Assembly (NCBI RefSeq): GCF_028681615.1
Contig: NZ_JAQUHV010000019.1
Coordinates: 1-35,925 of the forward strand
Source of the DNA: Sulfuricurvum sp.
GTDB taxonomy: Bacteria; Campylobacterota; Campylobacteria; Campylobacterales; Sulfurimonadaceae
Length of the DNA: 35,925 nt
Direction: 5' to 3'
How positions within the stretch are numbered: the stretch's first letter is position 1; each line of letters begins with the position of its first letter. The position numbers and the translations under genes were made by a program. Of this stretch, positions 14,495 to 22,551 are shown piece by piece. The notes below the pieces were generated by a model. It ran no database searches, was not told the DNA's origin, and saw only the letters and a list, made by a program, of their open reading frames with translations.

Positions 14495-14779
14495 TTATAC
14501 CCCCAATGTCAAACGAGGTGTAGTAGTGGACGGTGTACTCCAGTTCACTCCATCGATCGCGAGCTGTGCTTGCTGCTGCCGTTTTTTCTCATCATCATAG
14601 GCACCTTTTTGGAGGTTGAGCAGTGCTTTAGCTTGCTTGGCTTGATCTATTGCTGACCATGCACCTCCTATCCCACTGGCAAGCGTACCGATACCGCGTA
14701 AATTTTCACCATTGCTAAACCAGTTAAATGCACCTGACCCAATCCCTTTGAGTGTATCAAGCCAATTTGTTTCACCCAT
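14495..14779 (-). CDS. Small virion hypothetical with PRLTLGV tail, 94 aa
   Basis: A Gly-rich amphipathic N-terminal half (residues 8-45), then a Lys/Gln-rich helix (about 46-72), and a tail ending PRLTLGV. The end closely matches PRLKLGGN of the 1890-aa protein and LKLKLGVD of the 142-aa protein. It is probably a minor internal virion protein. A GGGGG site precedes the start. Confidence 0.7.
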   Translation of the reverse strand: MGETNWLDTLKGIGSGAFNWFSNGENLRGIGTLASGIGGAWSAIDQAKQAKALLNLQKGAYDDEKKRQQQAQLAIDGVNWSTPSTTTPRLTLGV

Positions 14780-14830
14780 AATATCCCCCTGATATTTTTC
14801 TCAATGATATCTTGATGTATAGATCACTTT

Positions 14831-16573
14831 TCACGAATAAACCATACTCAGAGTATCCGAATCCATACTGAGCGCCATCATCGGATCATCCATCATCATA
14901 TAAAGCGCATCGATGATATCGATATCGTTATCCCCATAAACTAGCTGCATCGGATTGGTACTTTGGCTACTGCTTTCCGCTACATTCTTAACAGCGTCCG
15001 ATCCGGTAGTGCTTCCCACCCCTGAAATAGCACTAAAAACCCCCGAAGCGATTTTGAGTCCGTATTCAGCTAATTGAGATGATCCTATTGATCCAAATGC
15101 AGCCTCAATAGAACCGTTGATAATCATATCTGTCTCAGCAGCGCTCAGAGCTGAACCTCCGCTCTCAACCATAGCGGCACTCGATTCAGCGGCGATGGAT
15201 GAACCCTCCAAATATGCCCCGATACCGATTGTAGCTACGATTAATGCGATTTGATTACGGATTTCCGTATAGGCTGCTATGATCTTATCGAGCTTGACCC
15301 CATTTACCCCAAACACTTTAAGCAGTGCCCGTATCGTCGGTTTCATGATAAAATCACACAGCTCTACGACTTTAAAAAATGCCCCTATTACGGTACTCAC
15401 AATATTTAAAACTACCCCGATGAATGATCCGATAAAGGTTCCCCAAAACCCACTATCTGCCCCTACTTCAATATCGAGATGCAGAGTGAGCAGATGGGCA
15501 AACTCTTTGATATCCATAGCCATAATATACTCATACTCAAACCATAAATGATTATTGTCCACTATGGCCCATGAGTAGGGTATTGGCTTAATTATAGATG
15601 AAAATAAAGTATTTCCGGTAATAGAACCATCAACAATATCCATAATATATCCGGACAAATTTTTAATAATTTCCGTAGGATTTGAACGGTTTTTAATGTT
15701 TTGGAATGTTGAGAACGTAAAATAATCGGATTCTAAAGATGATCCTATTACTATCTGAGGATAGAGATAATCTGTGATATTATTTACATCCATCCATGAA
15801 TAATCTCCCATAGCAAAACTGTCCCATGTTTGAAAGACCCATGTTTGATCTAAATTGGTAATTTGATTTTTAATGGTATCGACCAAACTTACCGAAATAG
15901 TATGACTGCAAAACTGTTCAAAAAAATTCGTACAGTTATAAATAGCCCCTAAAATATTTCCGACATTCGATGTACCTAAAGCATTGAGTGTTTGCAGCAA
16001 TATATTGGAGCTGTAATTATGTGTTGTGTTGTAGATATCCAACCCGACAAAACTAGATGAAGTTCTTGTCCCGCCTTTCATATCGATAGGAGCTGGTACA
16101 TGATTCATAGGATCATCGGCAACACCATTCACATAAACAACCGGAACCTCAATATTGGCACTTTTAAATACAACACTGCTTAGTCCTTTAGAAATACACA
16201 GTGCAGCTAACCCGTTATGGAGCATATAGGATACGTTTTCAGCAGAGTAGGGGTTAGTTGTTTTTGGTGTAGGTCTGAAATAGGCTCTCGACCAATCGGC
16301 TCCGGAGATATTTGATAGTTCATCTTTTCCCGTATCATCGATACCGAGGTAATCTGCCATTTTGATCTTATCCGGTGATTCGTTGAGATGAAACATATCA
16401 TAGGTTCCACCCCAGTACACTTTACCATTAATCGTCGTCAATGGAGATCCACCGTGATTAGTCCAGTGGTGGATCAAATCACGCCGCCACTTTCGTGACG
16501 AGATAAGCATAGCAACATAGTAATCTTTATACGCAGCAGGGATACTCTTACCCGTAGAAAGATTGAGGATCAT
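14831..16573 (-). CDS. Tail/internal virion protein, 580 aa
   Basis: Not recognised at family level. The first 330 residues are rich in aromatic, Asn and Ser residues and look globular. The next part (about 375-450) has long hydrophobic stretches (GSFIGVVLNIVSTVIGAFF and similar) and the C-terminal part is Ala/Ser/Gly-rich with further hydrophobic helices. This mix, and its place between the 196-aa coiled-coil protein and the ejection genes, fits a podovirus tail or injection protein that inserts in the host envelope. The start overlaps the stop of the 196-aa gene by one base. An AT-rich stretch at 15500-16000 sets its middle apart. Confidence 0.75.
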   Translation of the reverse strand: MILNLSTGKSIPAAYKDYYVAMLISSRKWRRDLIHHWTNHGGSPLTTINGKVYWGGTYDMFHLNESPDKIKMADYLGIDDTGKDELSNISGADWSRAYFRPTPKTTNPYSAENVSYMLHNGLAALCISKGLSSVVFKSANIEVPVVYVNGVADDPMNHVPAPIDMKGGTRTSSSFVGLDIYNTTHNYSSNILLQTLNALGTSNVGNILGAIYNCTNFFEQFCSHTISVSLVDTIKNQITNLDQTWVFQTWDSFAMGDYSWMDVNNITDYLYPQIVIGSSLESDYFTFSTFQNIKNRSNPTEIIKNLSGYIMDIVDGSITGNTLFSSIIKPIPYSWAIVDNNHLWFEYEYIMAMDIKEFAHLLTLHLDIEVGADSGFWGTFIGSFIGVVLNIVSTVIGAFFKVVELCDFIMKPTIRALLKVFGVNGVKLDKIIAAYTEIRNQIALIVATIGIGAYLEGSSIAAESSAAMVESGGSALSAAETDMIINGSIEAAFGSIGSSQLAEYGLKIASGVFSAISGVGSTTGSDAVKNVAESSSQSTNPMQLVYGDNDIDIIDALYMMMDDPMMALSMDSDTLSMVYS

Positions 16574-17163
16574 TAGATCGCATCCACTTTACCCTTAGCA
16601 TAAGTCCATGCATCCGTAGGTATAGTTCCTCCGCTGGCATAGATCATCCCGACGAGTCCGCTGGCTTGGGTTGCTTGTTCCACCCGTTTTTTATCATCAA
16701 ACCCGCTAGTCTGACGATCAGTCATTGATTTTTGTGCATTGGTTAAAGCTGTCTTGGCAGTATTGAGAGTATGCTCATCGATTAAAAGTGTCGTAGTTTT
16801 ATAGGTTTCCTGAGCCGTACGCTGTACTTCAGTGAGCTTTTGTTGATCAAGCATTGCTTTTTGAGAGTCGATCTGTGTTTTTTGAGCGGGCATAAGCGTT
16901 GTTACATCATACTGTACTTTAGCAGTCTGCTGTACTTCAGTGAGTTTTTGCTGATCGATTAATGCTTTTTTAGAATTCTCGGATTGAATTTGAGCATTGA
17001 TAAGATTTACCTGAGCGGCTTTTACGGCAGTATCCGCATCGATCTGCATAAAAGTTTGAAGAGCACCCAAAAGAAAAGTGGTATTTTCTTTATTCGTTAG
17101 TCCACCCGCTTTAGATAAATCGAGAGCATAAGTTTTGAGTTGATCAAATGACATCATTTGCAA
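16573..17163 (-). CDS. Coiled-coil virion protein with internal repeat, 196 aa
   Basis: Mostly one long helix. A unit with DQQKLTEVQ (V/R-spaced Thr, Ala, Tyr and TTL following) occurs twice, about 37 residues apart, so the protein grew by internal duplication. Helical Gln/Ala/Lys-rich proteins of this type lie next to the tail genes of several podophages. Exact role unknown; tail or internal core is likely. It overlaps the end of the o-spanin gene by 10 bases. Confidence 0.7.
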   Translation of the reverse strand: MQMMSFDQLKTYALDLSKAGGLTNKENTTFLLGALQTFMQIDADTAVKAAQVNLINAQIQSENSKKALIDQQKLTEVQQTAKVQYDVTTLMPAQKTQIDSQKAMLDQQKLTEVQRTAQETYKTTTLLIDEHTLNTAKTALTNAQKSMTDRQTSGFDDKKRVEQATQASGLVGMIYASGGTIPTDAWTYAKGKVDAI

Positions 17164-17411
17164 ACTCCCTCATGGATTACTCGTTGTGAATTTTCATACT
17201 TTTTAGCCTCATAATTTTTTGCCGCTTTTATTTTTACACACGTATAAAATTTAGCATCATGTGGACATGGAGTATTATCCATTACCGCTGGTTCAGTATA
17301 GGGAATATGACAAGTGTCCATTTTTGGTGGTTGCGGCTGTACTTTTGAACAACCGACAAAACTAAAACTGATAAGCGTCAATAGCGCGCATAGCTTCATC
17401 ACACGTATCAT
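17154..17411 (-). CDS. Outer-membrane lipoprotein spanin (o-spanin, Rz1-like), 85 aa
   Basis: A lipoprotein signal runs from residue 1 to the lipobox FVGC, with Cys21 as acylation site, followed by a Pro-rich segment (VQPQPPK) and four further Cys. This is the profile of the outer-membrane half of a two-component spanin. The start at 17411 has a GGGAGGA site. Its first 50 bases overlap the 3' end of the i-spanin gene in another frame, the classic Rz/Rz1 overlap. It should fuse inner and outer membranes at the end of lysis. The cysteines may form disulfides. Confidence 0.75.
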   Translation of the reverse strand: MIRVMKLCALLTLISFSFVGCSKVQPQPPKMDTCHIPYTEPAVMDNTPCPHDAKFYTCVKIKAAKNYEAKKYENSQRVIHEGVCK

Positions 17412-17712
17412 TATGATCCTCCCATGTTTTTAATCTTTTTTGAGTATTGATATACTGTTTTTGTGTCATGATCAGTGTTTTATTAGCATCTTCCAATCGT
17501 ACCTGATACTCATCATAGTTTTTCACCAATATTCCGGACATAGTATCAAGATTGGAAAGGGCTTGATTCTTCTCAGCTACAGCAACTTTATTATCTGCTT
17601 TAAGTACATATACCCATACTGATAATGACATTGATGTCACTGCCAAAACAGCGATTACCCCTATCATTATCTTACCAATAACGGTATTGACTAGACTCTG
17701 TAATGTTTCCAT
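17362..17712 (-). CDS. Inner-membrane spanin (i-spanin, Rz-like), 116 aa
   Basis: From the start at 17712 (a very good GGAGGA site; a longer frame upstream lacks one) the protein has one N-terminal membrane helix (about residues 13-38) and a long periplasmic coiled coil (about 40-100). That is the standard i-spanin form. It starts inside the end of the endolysin gene (41-base overlap) and contains the start of the o-spanin. A two-Cys tail could cross-link the dimer. Confidence 0.75.
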   Translation of the reverse strand: METLQSLVNTVIGKIMIGVIAVLAVTSMSLSVWVYVLKADNKVAVAEKNQALSNLDTMSGILVKNYDEYQVRLEDANKTLIMTQKQYINTQKRLKTWEDHNDTCDEAMRAIDAYQF

Positions 17713-18286
17713 ACTGTCCTCCGTATTTATAAACTTTGACTGAATAATCATAGTTGATCTCGCAGTTCGAGATATCCCCCCATTTATAATGAGTGACCCC
17801 ACGCCGACACTGTGCCTTTGCCGCTTCCCAATTATTTATTCCCCCGGCACGTTTGATCTCTTTATTGACTAACCCGCCACCGTTGTATATTTGGAACATG
17901 ACCCAAAGACGTTTTATCGATGCTTGCTTCCATGCATCTTTATTGATAAACGCCTGACCCTTTGAGCTTCCGTCGATACTCCAAAAATCAACATTCGGTA
18001 AAGCCTTAGCCCACACAGACGGTGTGATCTGTGCCGCACCTACGGAGCCATATCCGTCTTTAGACATAACAAACTTGCAGTTCGCCTCTTGCTGGAGCTG
18101 ACCTACTGGATAACCATAGGGAAAATTGATCCCGAAATAAATTTCATGCCAATACGCTACACTTGGTATAAACTGCGAACACCGTTTATAAACCGAGTCG
18201 GACTGCGAAACTGTTGCTGATAATGGCATACCCGATAACAAAAGCCACCACAATCCCCAAACGAAAAATAGCTTTTGTATTTTCAT
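17672..18286 (-). CDS. Secreted lytic transglycosylase endolysin (SLT family), 204 aa
   Basis: The start at 18286 (GGGAG site) gives a signal sequence with a WGLWWLLLSGMPLSA core (cut near residue 25). The catalytic part shows the SLT order: QQEAN (catalytic Glu), GYGSVGAAQITP (equivalent of G-x-x-Q-I-x-P) and YNGGG (equivalent of AYNAG). It cleaves the glycan strands of peptidoglycan to 1,6-anhydro products. A signal means that it can leave by Sec without the holin, a SAR-like or secreted endolysin arrangement. It overlaps the holin gene by 101 bases. A role in virion entry instead of lysis is possible but less likely given its neighbours. Confidence 0.85.
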   Translation of the reverse strand: MKIQKLFFVWGLWWLLLSGMPLSATVSQSDSVYKRCSQFIPSVAYWHEIYFGINFPYGYPVGQLQQEANCKFVMSKDGYGSVGAAQITPSVWAKALPNVDFWSIDGSSKGQAFINKDAWKQASIKRLWVMFQIYNGGGLVNKEIKRAGGINNWEAAKAQCRRGVTHYKWGDISNCEINYDYSVKVYKYGGQYGNITESSQYRYW

Positions 18287-18482
18287 CGACTTTCTCCCAT
18301 GTAATTTTAGGTGCTCCGAATTTCTTCGATGCTTTGAACCCAAGTATCATGGCGATAGCAACCGTTACCGATGTAATGATGATCTTCTGCATCTGTCCGA
18401 TAGCACCCATATAAACCATAGTGGCAATACCGATTAAAACAATCAGCAGTTCCCACTTCATACGTTTTAACTCTTCAATCAT
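18186..18482 (-). CDS. Holin, three membrane helices, 98 aa
   Basis: Three hydrophobic helices are visible (about residues 10-28, 33-50, 69-88), with a charged loop between the second and third and a charged N-terminus, the layout of class I holins. It overlaps the start of the endolysin gene by 101 bases and starts in the stop of the 56-aa gene (ATGA). It should form the inner-membrane hole or collapse the membrane potential at lysis time. Confidence 0.75.
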   Translation of the reverse strand: MIEELKRMKWELLIVLIGIATMVYMGAIGQMQKIIITSVTVAIAMILGFKASKKFGAPKITWEKVDENTKAIFRLGIVVAFVIGYAIISNSFAVRLGL

Positions 18483-18649
18483 ACTTCCTCCTTATAGTGT
18501 GATTTAACGAGTGTTTGCAATTGGATATTATTGTCGCAAAGCTGCTTAGTAGTCGTTTCGTTATGGCTTATCTTTGCATAATCATCAATGATCTTCCATC
18601 CTTCCCAGTTAGGAAATTTATAGCGATCAATTCCACGATATATATTCAT
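18479..18649 (-). CDS. Small lysis-module protein, 56 aa
   Basis: A frame of 56 codons fills the space between the holin and the 122-aa gene and overlaps the holin start by 4 bases. The peptide is soluble, with an aromatic N-terminus (RGIDRYKFPNWEGW) and one Cys. An AAGAG site precedes it. No family is recognised; an antiholin or regulator role is only positional. Confidence 0.6.
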   Translation of the reverse strand: MNIYRGIDRYKFPNWEGWKIIDDYAKISHNETTTKQLCDNNIQLQTLVKSHYKEEV

Positions 18650-18658
18650 TATTTACTC

Positions 18659-19027
18659 TTATCTCACACTCTTTAAATTTTGTAATTCAGCTAGTATCTT
18701 TCCCATATTGTTATCAACTCGATCAAAACGAGAATCTGTTTGGTCGAATCGATGATCGATATGTGCTTTATGCATCTCAAATAACTCACGTGAGATATAT
18801 TGCTCATGAACTTCTTTAGCTGTTATTGCAGCACCTTGCTTAGTTTTTAACTCAACAATAGCTTCACCATGAGAGTCCATTTTTATATTTGTTTCTTTTA
18901 GCTCAGAAAATAAAATTGCAGTATCTCTACGGTTTGCTTCACCCGTAAATTTAACCGTAGCATAGGCTACAGCAACAGAAGCAATCACAGTTGCTCCACT
19001 GAGTAGTATTCCCATTTCGATATCCAT
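18659..19027 (-). CDS. Membrane-anchored coiled-coil protein, 122 aa
   Basis: One N-terminal membrane helix (residues 6-28), then a helical region with heptads and a FDQTDSRFDRVDNN repeat near the C-terminus. The form is like a second i-spanin or the hemolysin XhlA-type proteins. A GGTGAGGAG site precedes the start, which overlaps the stop of the 90-aa gene (TAATG). It is in the lysis cluster. Confidence 0.65.
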   Translation of the reverse strand: MDIEMGILLSGATVIASVAVAYATVKFTGEANRRDTAILFSELKETNIKMDSHGEAIVELKTKQGAAITAKEVHEQYISRELFEMHKAHIDHRFDQTDSRFDRVDNNMGKILAELQNLKSVR

Positions 19028-19299
19028 TACTCCTCACCTCTCCTATTTTTATAAACCTGATATACAAACCACGGATATCGAACCAATACCCCGATAGTTG
19101 CCCCCGATACAATCATCACCCTCCATTGAGTATGTACTCCTACAGACTTTAAATTATTCCAAAAGTTTATAGCGGGTATAGCAGGGTTATAAAAGTGCGT
19201 TACATCAAAGTCGTGTTTACAACAGCACGGATGAATATCATCTTTTCTAAACCGATCAGGGAACCATGTACAGCAATCTTTTTTATCGATACTACTCAT
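19027..19299 (-). CDS. Cys-rich membrane protein with phospholipase A2-like CCxxHD motif, 90 aa
   Basis: The start at 19299 has a GAGG site; a longer frame upstream lacks one. The N-terminal part reads DCCTWFPD and then PCCCKHDFD, which matches the CCxxHD active-site motif of secreted phospholipase A2 (His-Asp pair). A hydrophobic span (about residues 59-77) and a basic tail follow. Small phage proteins with C...PD...CC..HD patterns are known next to lysis genes. If active, it would hydrolyse membrane lipids; a calcium loop is not obvious, so catalysis is uncertain. Position within the lysis cassette supports a role in envelope disruption. Confidence 0.6.
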   Translation of the reverse strand: MSSIDKKDCCTWFPDRFRKDDIHPCCCKHDFDVTHFYNPAIPAINFWNNLKSVGVHTQWRVMIVSGATIGVLVRYPWFVYQVYKNRRGEE

Positions 19300-19368
19300 T
19301 ACCCACCTCGTTTTTTGTACGCACATCATTACCAACAAAAGATTCACAGAGGTGGTTAATCAGGAGCA

Positions 19369-19809
19369 TCACAGCGAAGCTCCCATGATAAACATCGTAT
19401 CGATCTGAGCATCGGTAAGTCCAAGCGTATAAGCAGCCTCGATAAGTTTAGGATGAGTTCGTTCATAATCGAGCGAATACTCCCACCAGTCTTTTAGATC
19501 AAAATCAGTTGAATTTTTAACCATATCTTCAACTGCTTGACGCATACCGCTATCCGTTAATACTTTACGAATTTGTCTTGGAGTAAGAGACTGAGGAATA
19601 ACCACTTCATTCTGAACCTCAGTCCATGTTTGGGTGACACCAGTTACTCCTTCTATGTAGTGATACCCATCTCTAATAGGCATAGGAGTTTCAATCAAAG
19701 TTTGAAACCCAAACTCTGTTAAATCTGCACCTTCTCTCATTGAGATATTAGGCAACTCCTGACGGACTTGATCTATAGTTTTGATGATGTTATCTTTGAC
19801 ATATTTCAT
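19369..19809 (-). CDS. Tail-fibre-associated protein (assembly/chaperone-like), 146 aa
   Basis: The C-terminal half has the order common in phage tail-fibre accessory proteins: SLTPRQIRKVLTDSG, then a WEYSLDYERTHP helix, then LGLTDAQIDTMFIMG. The N-terminal half contains a small beta domain. It directly follows two tail-fibre genes. It probably helps fibre folding or attaches to it. Confidence 0.7.
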   Translation of the reverse strand: MKYVKDNIIKTIDQVRQELPNISMREGADLTEFGFQTLIETPMPIRDGYHYIEGVTGVTQTWTEVQNEVVIPQSLTPRQIRKVLTDSGMRQAVEDMVKNSTDFDLKDWWEYSLDYERTHPKLIEAAYTLGLTDAQIDTMFIMGASL

Positions 19810-19818
19810 CTATTCTCC

Positions 19819-20436
19819 TTAGTTTGGTGATATCGACAATAGGTAGTTAGATACACTAGTAAGAGATTTTGTAGCAGTTGAAATAACATCTCCAGTAGCT
19901 CCTGCATTTACTTCACTTTTAATCATTATGGAAAAAGAAGGTCTAGTAATATCTAGATCATACGCTATTTGTGAGAATCCAGAGGGTACAGAATAGGTAT
20001 AACTATAAGAACCCCCTGCACTGTAAATAGCAAGTAACAAAGAATTATTGTCTGTTATTGTGATACTGTTAGCAGTTTGAGTAGTATTAGTCCCTGTATT
20101 TACTGCACCTAAAACCCCTATTTTTGCATTTCTAAAAGTAATAATTGCACCTGATATTGTTGTAGCGGCACTAAAAGAATATGCAGATGGCTCACTACTT
20201 GTTGCTATTTTACTGTATATAGCTCCATAGCTATTATTTACTATTAATACCCACCCAGCAGGAGGGGTAATAGTTTTAAATGAAGATAGTGTTAGTGAAA
20301 CTATCATTAAGTCACCAGCAGCAGTATCTAAAGGTTTAGTTAAATCTAAGGTATTTACTGCATTGAGTGTACTATTTACACCTATTATAGAAACTGGACG
20401 TTTTCCACTCTTACCCATCATAATATTGGCTCTCAT
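19819..20436 (-). CDS. Tail-fibre distal/adhesin-like protein, 205 aa
   Basis: From the start at 20436 (GGAG site, ATGA overlap with the preceding fibre gene) the protein is almost all beta-strand, rich in Ser, Thr, Asn and Ile, with a PPAGWVLI turn and an IYSKIATSSEPSAYSF segment seen in many fibre tip domains. It is likely the receptor-binding part or a separate fibre subunit. The DNA is AT-rich compared with the capsid genes, as is common for exchanged fibre tips. Confidence 0.75.
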   Translation of the reverse strand: MRANIMMGKSGKRPVSIIGVNSTLNAVNTLDLTKPLDTAAGDLMIVSLTLSSFKTITPPAGWVLIVNNSYGAIYSKIATSSEPSAYSFSAATTISGAIITFRNAKIGVLGAVNTGTNTTQTANSITITDNNSLLLAIYSAGGSYSYTYSVPSGFSQIAYDLDITRPSFSIMIKSEVNAGATGDVISTATKSLTSVSNYLLSISPN

Positions 20437-21851
20437 ACTACGTCTCCGCCAGCCATACCGATGACCATAGTACCAATTTTCCATAGGGTTATAACCGAGT
20501 ATCCGGTGGTAGCAATAATAGGTGCACTACTACCTATCCAATGTATAGGCATAGAAGTCCAGTTAACCGTATAAGCAGTACCGTCATCGATATGCAGAGT
20601 AATCGTATCTCCTGAGTTTAATCCATCCGTAGGGGTTGAATTTGCGCTTAGTACCCATGTCTGTAAATTCCCATTGGCTGAACTTAATACGGGGGTAGTT
20701 CCGCTCAAAGCATAAACTGTTTCAGCAATCTCTTTAAAGACTGTTCGTCCGGTAGTAGTACCGCCTGATATATCGAGTTTCCCAGCCACAGCAATCGTTA
20801 ATGCTCCGGCAGCACTCTCATCCGATGCGAGCTGTGCAGCGATCTTAGCAAGCGTATCCAGTGCAGCCGGAGCCGCACCGACAACTGCAGCGATACGATT
20901 ATCCGTTTCTGTTTTAGTGTAGGTTGAAATTTGATCCGCTTTAGCGGCGATACTGGCTGTATTGGCAGCTATTTTTTCATCGGTATCATTTCGCAGCTCT
21001 ACGATTGCATCTTGCACATTGACAGAGGATATATCCCCGTTTGGAGTAAATACAAGAGCAGAAGCTGTTGTAACCCCCCCTTGCACCCTTGCCCATTTGG
21101 TAGTATCACTCGATGGGATTATCCCGCTGATACTGATAAAATTATTTGAACCGTCTTTAGCGATACATCGATAGGCAAAACCGTCCGATGTAATAACGAG
21201 AGCAGGGAAGATATATACTCCGATATCCGAATAAACCGTTGCCGTAGAATACGATGCGGCGGTATCTGCCCAAAATTTTGCGCTGTAGCGTCCGGCAACA
21301 ACTTCTCCGGACGTTTTATCTGCCCAATTACTGGCACTGTCTTTATAGGTATTTGCAAGATCTTTTGCGGTTATAGCATTATTAGCGGCGGTTGTCGCTG
21401 TATCAACTTGGCTATTAAGCGCTGTAAATGCGGCATTGGCTTGAGCAGCGCTGGCAGCGGCTTCGCTTGCTTTCGTGGTAGCAATGCCAGCATTATTGGA
21501 TGCGCTGTTAGCATAGTATTTGGCACTGTACTCGATACCGTTTACCGGAGCACTTGTTTTAATTGCCCAGTCACTTGCGAGCGTAGCGCTAGAATCGGCT
21601 TCGCTTGCTTTCGTGGAAGCGGTTTGAGCACTGGCCGCAGCTTCACTTGCTTTAGTAGTAGCGGTTTGAGCACTGGCAGCGGCTTCGCTTGCTTTTGTGG
21701 TAGCGGTTTGAGCACTGTCAGCAGCATTTTGTTCAGTCAACAAAATAGCAGCGGCAGCGGTTGAATATTCCGTATGTTTAGCAACAATATCAGGATATTT
21801 AACATCACGTATATCTCTTAGCAACTCGACAAATGAATTAAATGCAGCCAC
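20433..21851 (-). CDS. Tail fibre protein with Ala/Ser/Thr heptads, 472 aa
   Basis: Residues about 30-200 are a trimeric coiled-coil-like shaft of Ala/Ser/Thr with repeated TKASEAAAS units and SAKYYANSAS/SAKFWADTA spacers. Residues about 200-330 form a shorter linker domain with IYIFP and KWARVQGGV elements. The last 140 residues are beta-rich. This is the typical build of a phage tail fibre. It overlaps the 111-aa gene upstream by 14 bases and the next fibre gene by 4. Confidence 0.88.
   Translation of the reverse strand: MAAFNSFVELLRDIRDVKYPDIVAKHTEYSTAAAAILLTEQNAADSAQTATTKASEAAASAQTATTKASEAAASAQTASTKASEADSSATLASDWAIKTSAPVNGIEYSAKYYANSASNNAGIATTKASEAAASAAQANAAFTALNSQVDTATTAANNAITAKDLANTYKDSASNWADKTSGEVVAGRYSAKFWADTAASYSTATVYSDIGVYIFPALVITSDGFAYRCIAKDGSNNFISISGIIPSSDTTKWARVQGGVTTASALVFTPNGDISSVNVQDAIVELRNDTDEKIAANTASIAAKADQISTYTKTETDNRIAAVVGAAPAALDTLAKIAAQLASDESAAGALTIAVAGKLDISGGTTTGRTVFKEIAETVYALSGTTPVLSSANGNLQTWVLSANSTPTDGLNSGDTITLHIDDGTAYTVNWTSMPIHWIGSSAPIIATTGYSVITLWKIGTMVIGMAGGDVV
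21598..21723. repeat. Three tandem 42-bp units in the tail-fibre gene
   Basis: Three diverged 42-bp units (21598-21639, 21640-21681, 21682-21723) encode 14-residue AQTATTKASEAAAS repeats; a related unit lies near 21456-21490. Unit number may vary by slippage and change shaft length. Confidence 0.8.
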
Positions 21852-22173
21852 TTAAATCTCCTTGGTAGGTAGTACAGTCTTTTCCGGTTGTAACCATTCC
21901 GATAAAAAGAGTGTCTAATGCACGAATATCATCACGATCGAGGACACCATCTTCATAAGCAATCAAATCACGTGTAAATTGAACTTGTGTAGCATTCATA
22001 TTCATACTGCACTCTGTCATGAGAAAAGTATCGATCGCAGCAATGTCAAGACAATCAAATAAAAATAACGATGAGTCCAGAGTAAGCATCTCCGAATACA
22101 AAACACTGCTTCCCCATCGGTTAGCGACTATACTGATATCGCATGTTTCGTTATTGATAGATTGGCAAGACAT
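21838..22173 (-). CDS. Hypothetical head-tail region protein, 111 aa
   Basis: Not recognised. The start at 22173 has an AGGGGG site. It is an acidic protein with five Cys and two hydrophobic helices that are not long enough for certain membrane spans. It lies between the adaptor-like gene and the tail fibre, so it could be a neck or tail connector part. Confidence 0.65.
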   Translation of the reverse strand: MSCQSINNETCDISIVANRWGSSVLYSEMLTLDSSLFLFDCLDIAAIDTFLMTECSMNMNATQVQFTRDLIAYEDGVLDRDDIRALDTLFIGMVTTGKDCTTYQGDLSGCI

Positions 22174-22549
22174 TGGTTTCCCCCTCATAAATAGCCCAGT
22201 GATAATTACTGATAGCCGTTTTGATCAACGACTCGTACTCTTCTTTTTTATCTCTGCTGATACTTTTGCACGCAGAGAAAAGTACCGCCTCCATGAGTAG
22301 ATCGTCAATATCAATTTTTTCACTTGTAACCCCGCTTGTAATCATAGGCATACGAATAAAATTGAGATTGTCGATCCAACGCAAAATAGTCTCAGCATTA
22401 CTCTGTGACACTAAAGAAAGAGGGATACATCGCATAGCAATATCCCTTATGGAGTCATTGACAATATCGCGTAAATCAGTATCATCCACAAAACGATCCG
22501 ATGAAACTTCAAACTTGATACGTCGTGTCAATTCTCCATAAGTAAACAT
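22151..22549 (-). CDS. Head-tail adaptor-like protein, 132 aa
   Basis: A helical protein that starts MFTYGELTRRI and continues with a DIVNDSIRDIA helix and a central beta part, the pattern of small adaptor/connector proteins of the P22 gp4 or gp6-like type that sit under the portal. It follows the major capsid gene by two bases. The family call rests on position and secondary structure. Confidence 0.6.
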   Translation of the reverse strand: MFTYGELTRRIKFEVSSDRFVDDTDLRDIVNDSIRDIAMRCIPLSLVSQSNAETILRWIDNLNFIRMPMITSGVTSEKIDIDDLLMEAVLFSACKSISRDKKEEYESLIKTAISNYHWAIYEGETNVLPIYQ

Positions 22550-22551
22550 GA

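Noticed and set aside
17713..17802. Longer N-terminus of the i-spanin
   Set aside because: The extension overlaps the endolysin further, has no ribosome site, and would put 30 polar residues before the membrane helix; the ATG at 17712 has an excellent site.
18287..18343. Longer N-terminus of the endolysin
   Set aside because: It would mask the signal peptide; the ATG at 18286 has a GGGAG site and begins the signal directly.
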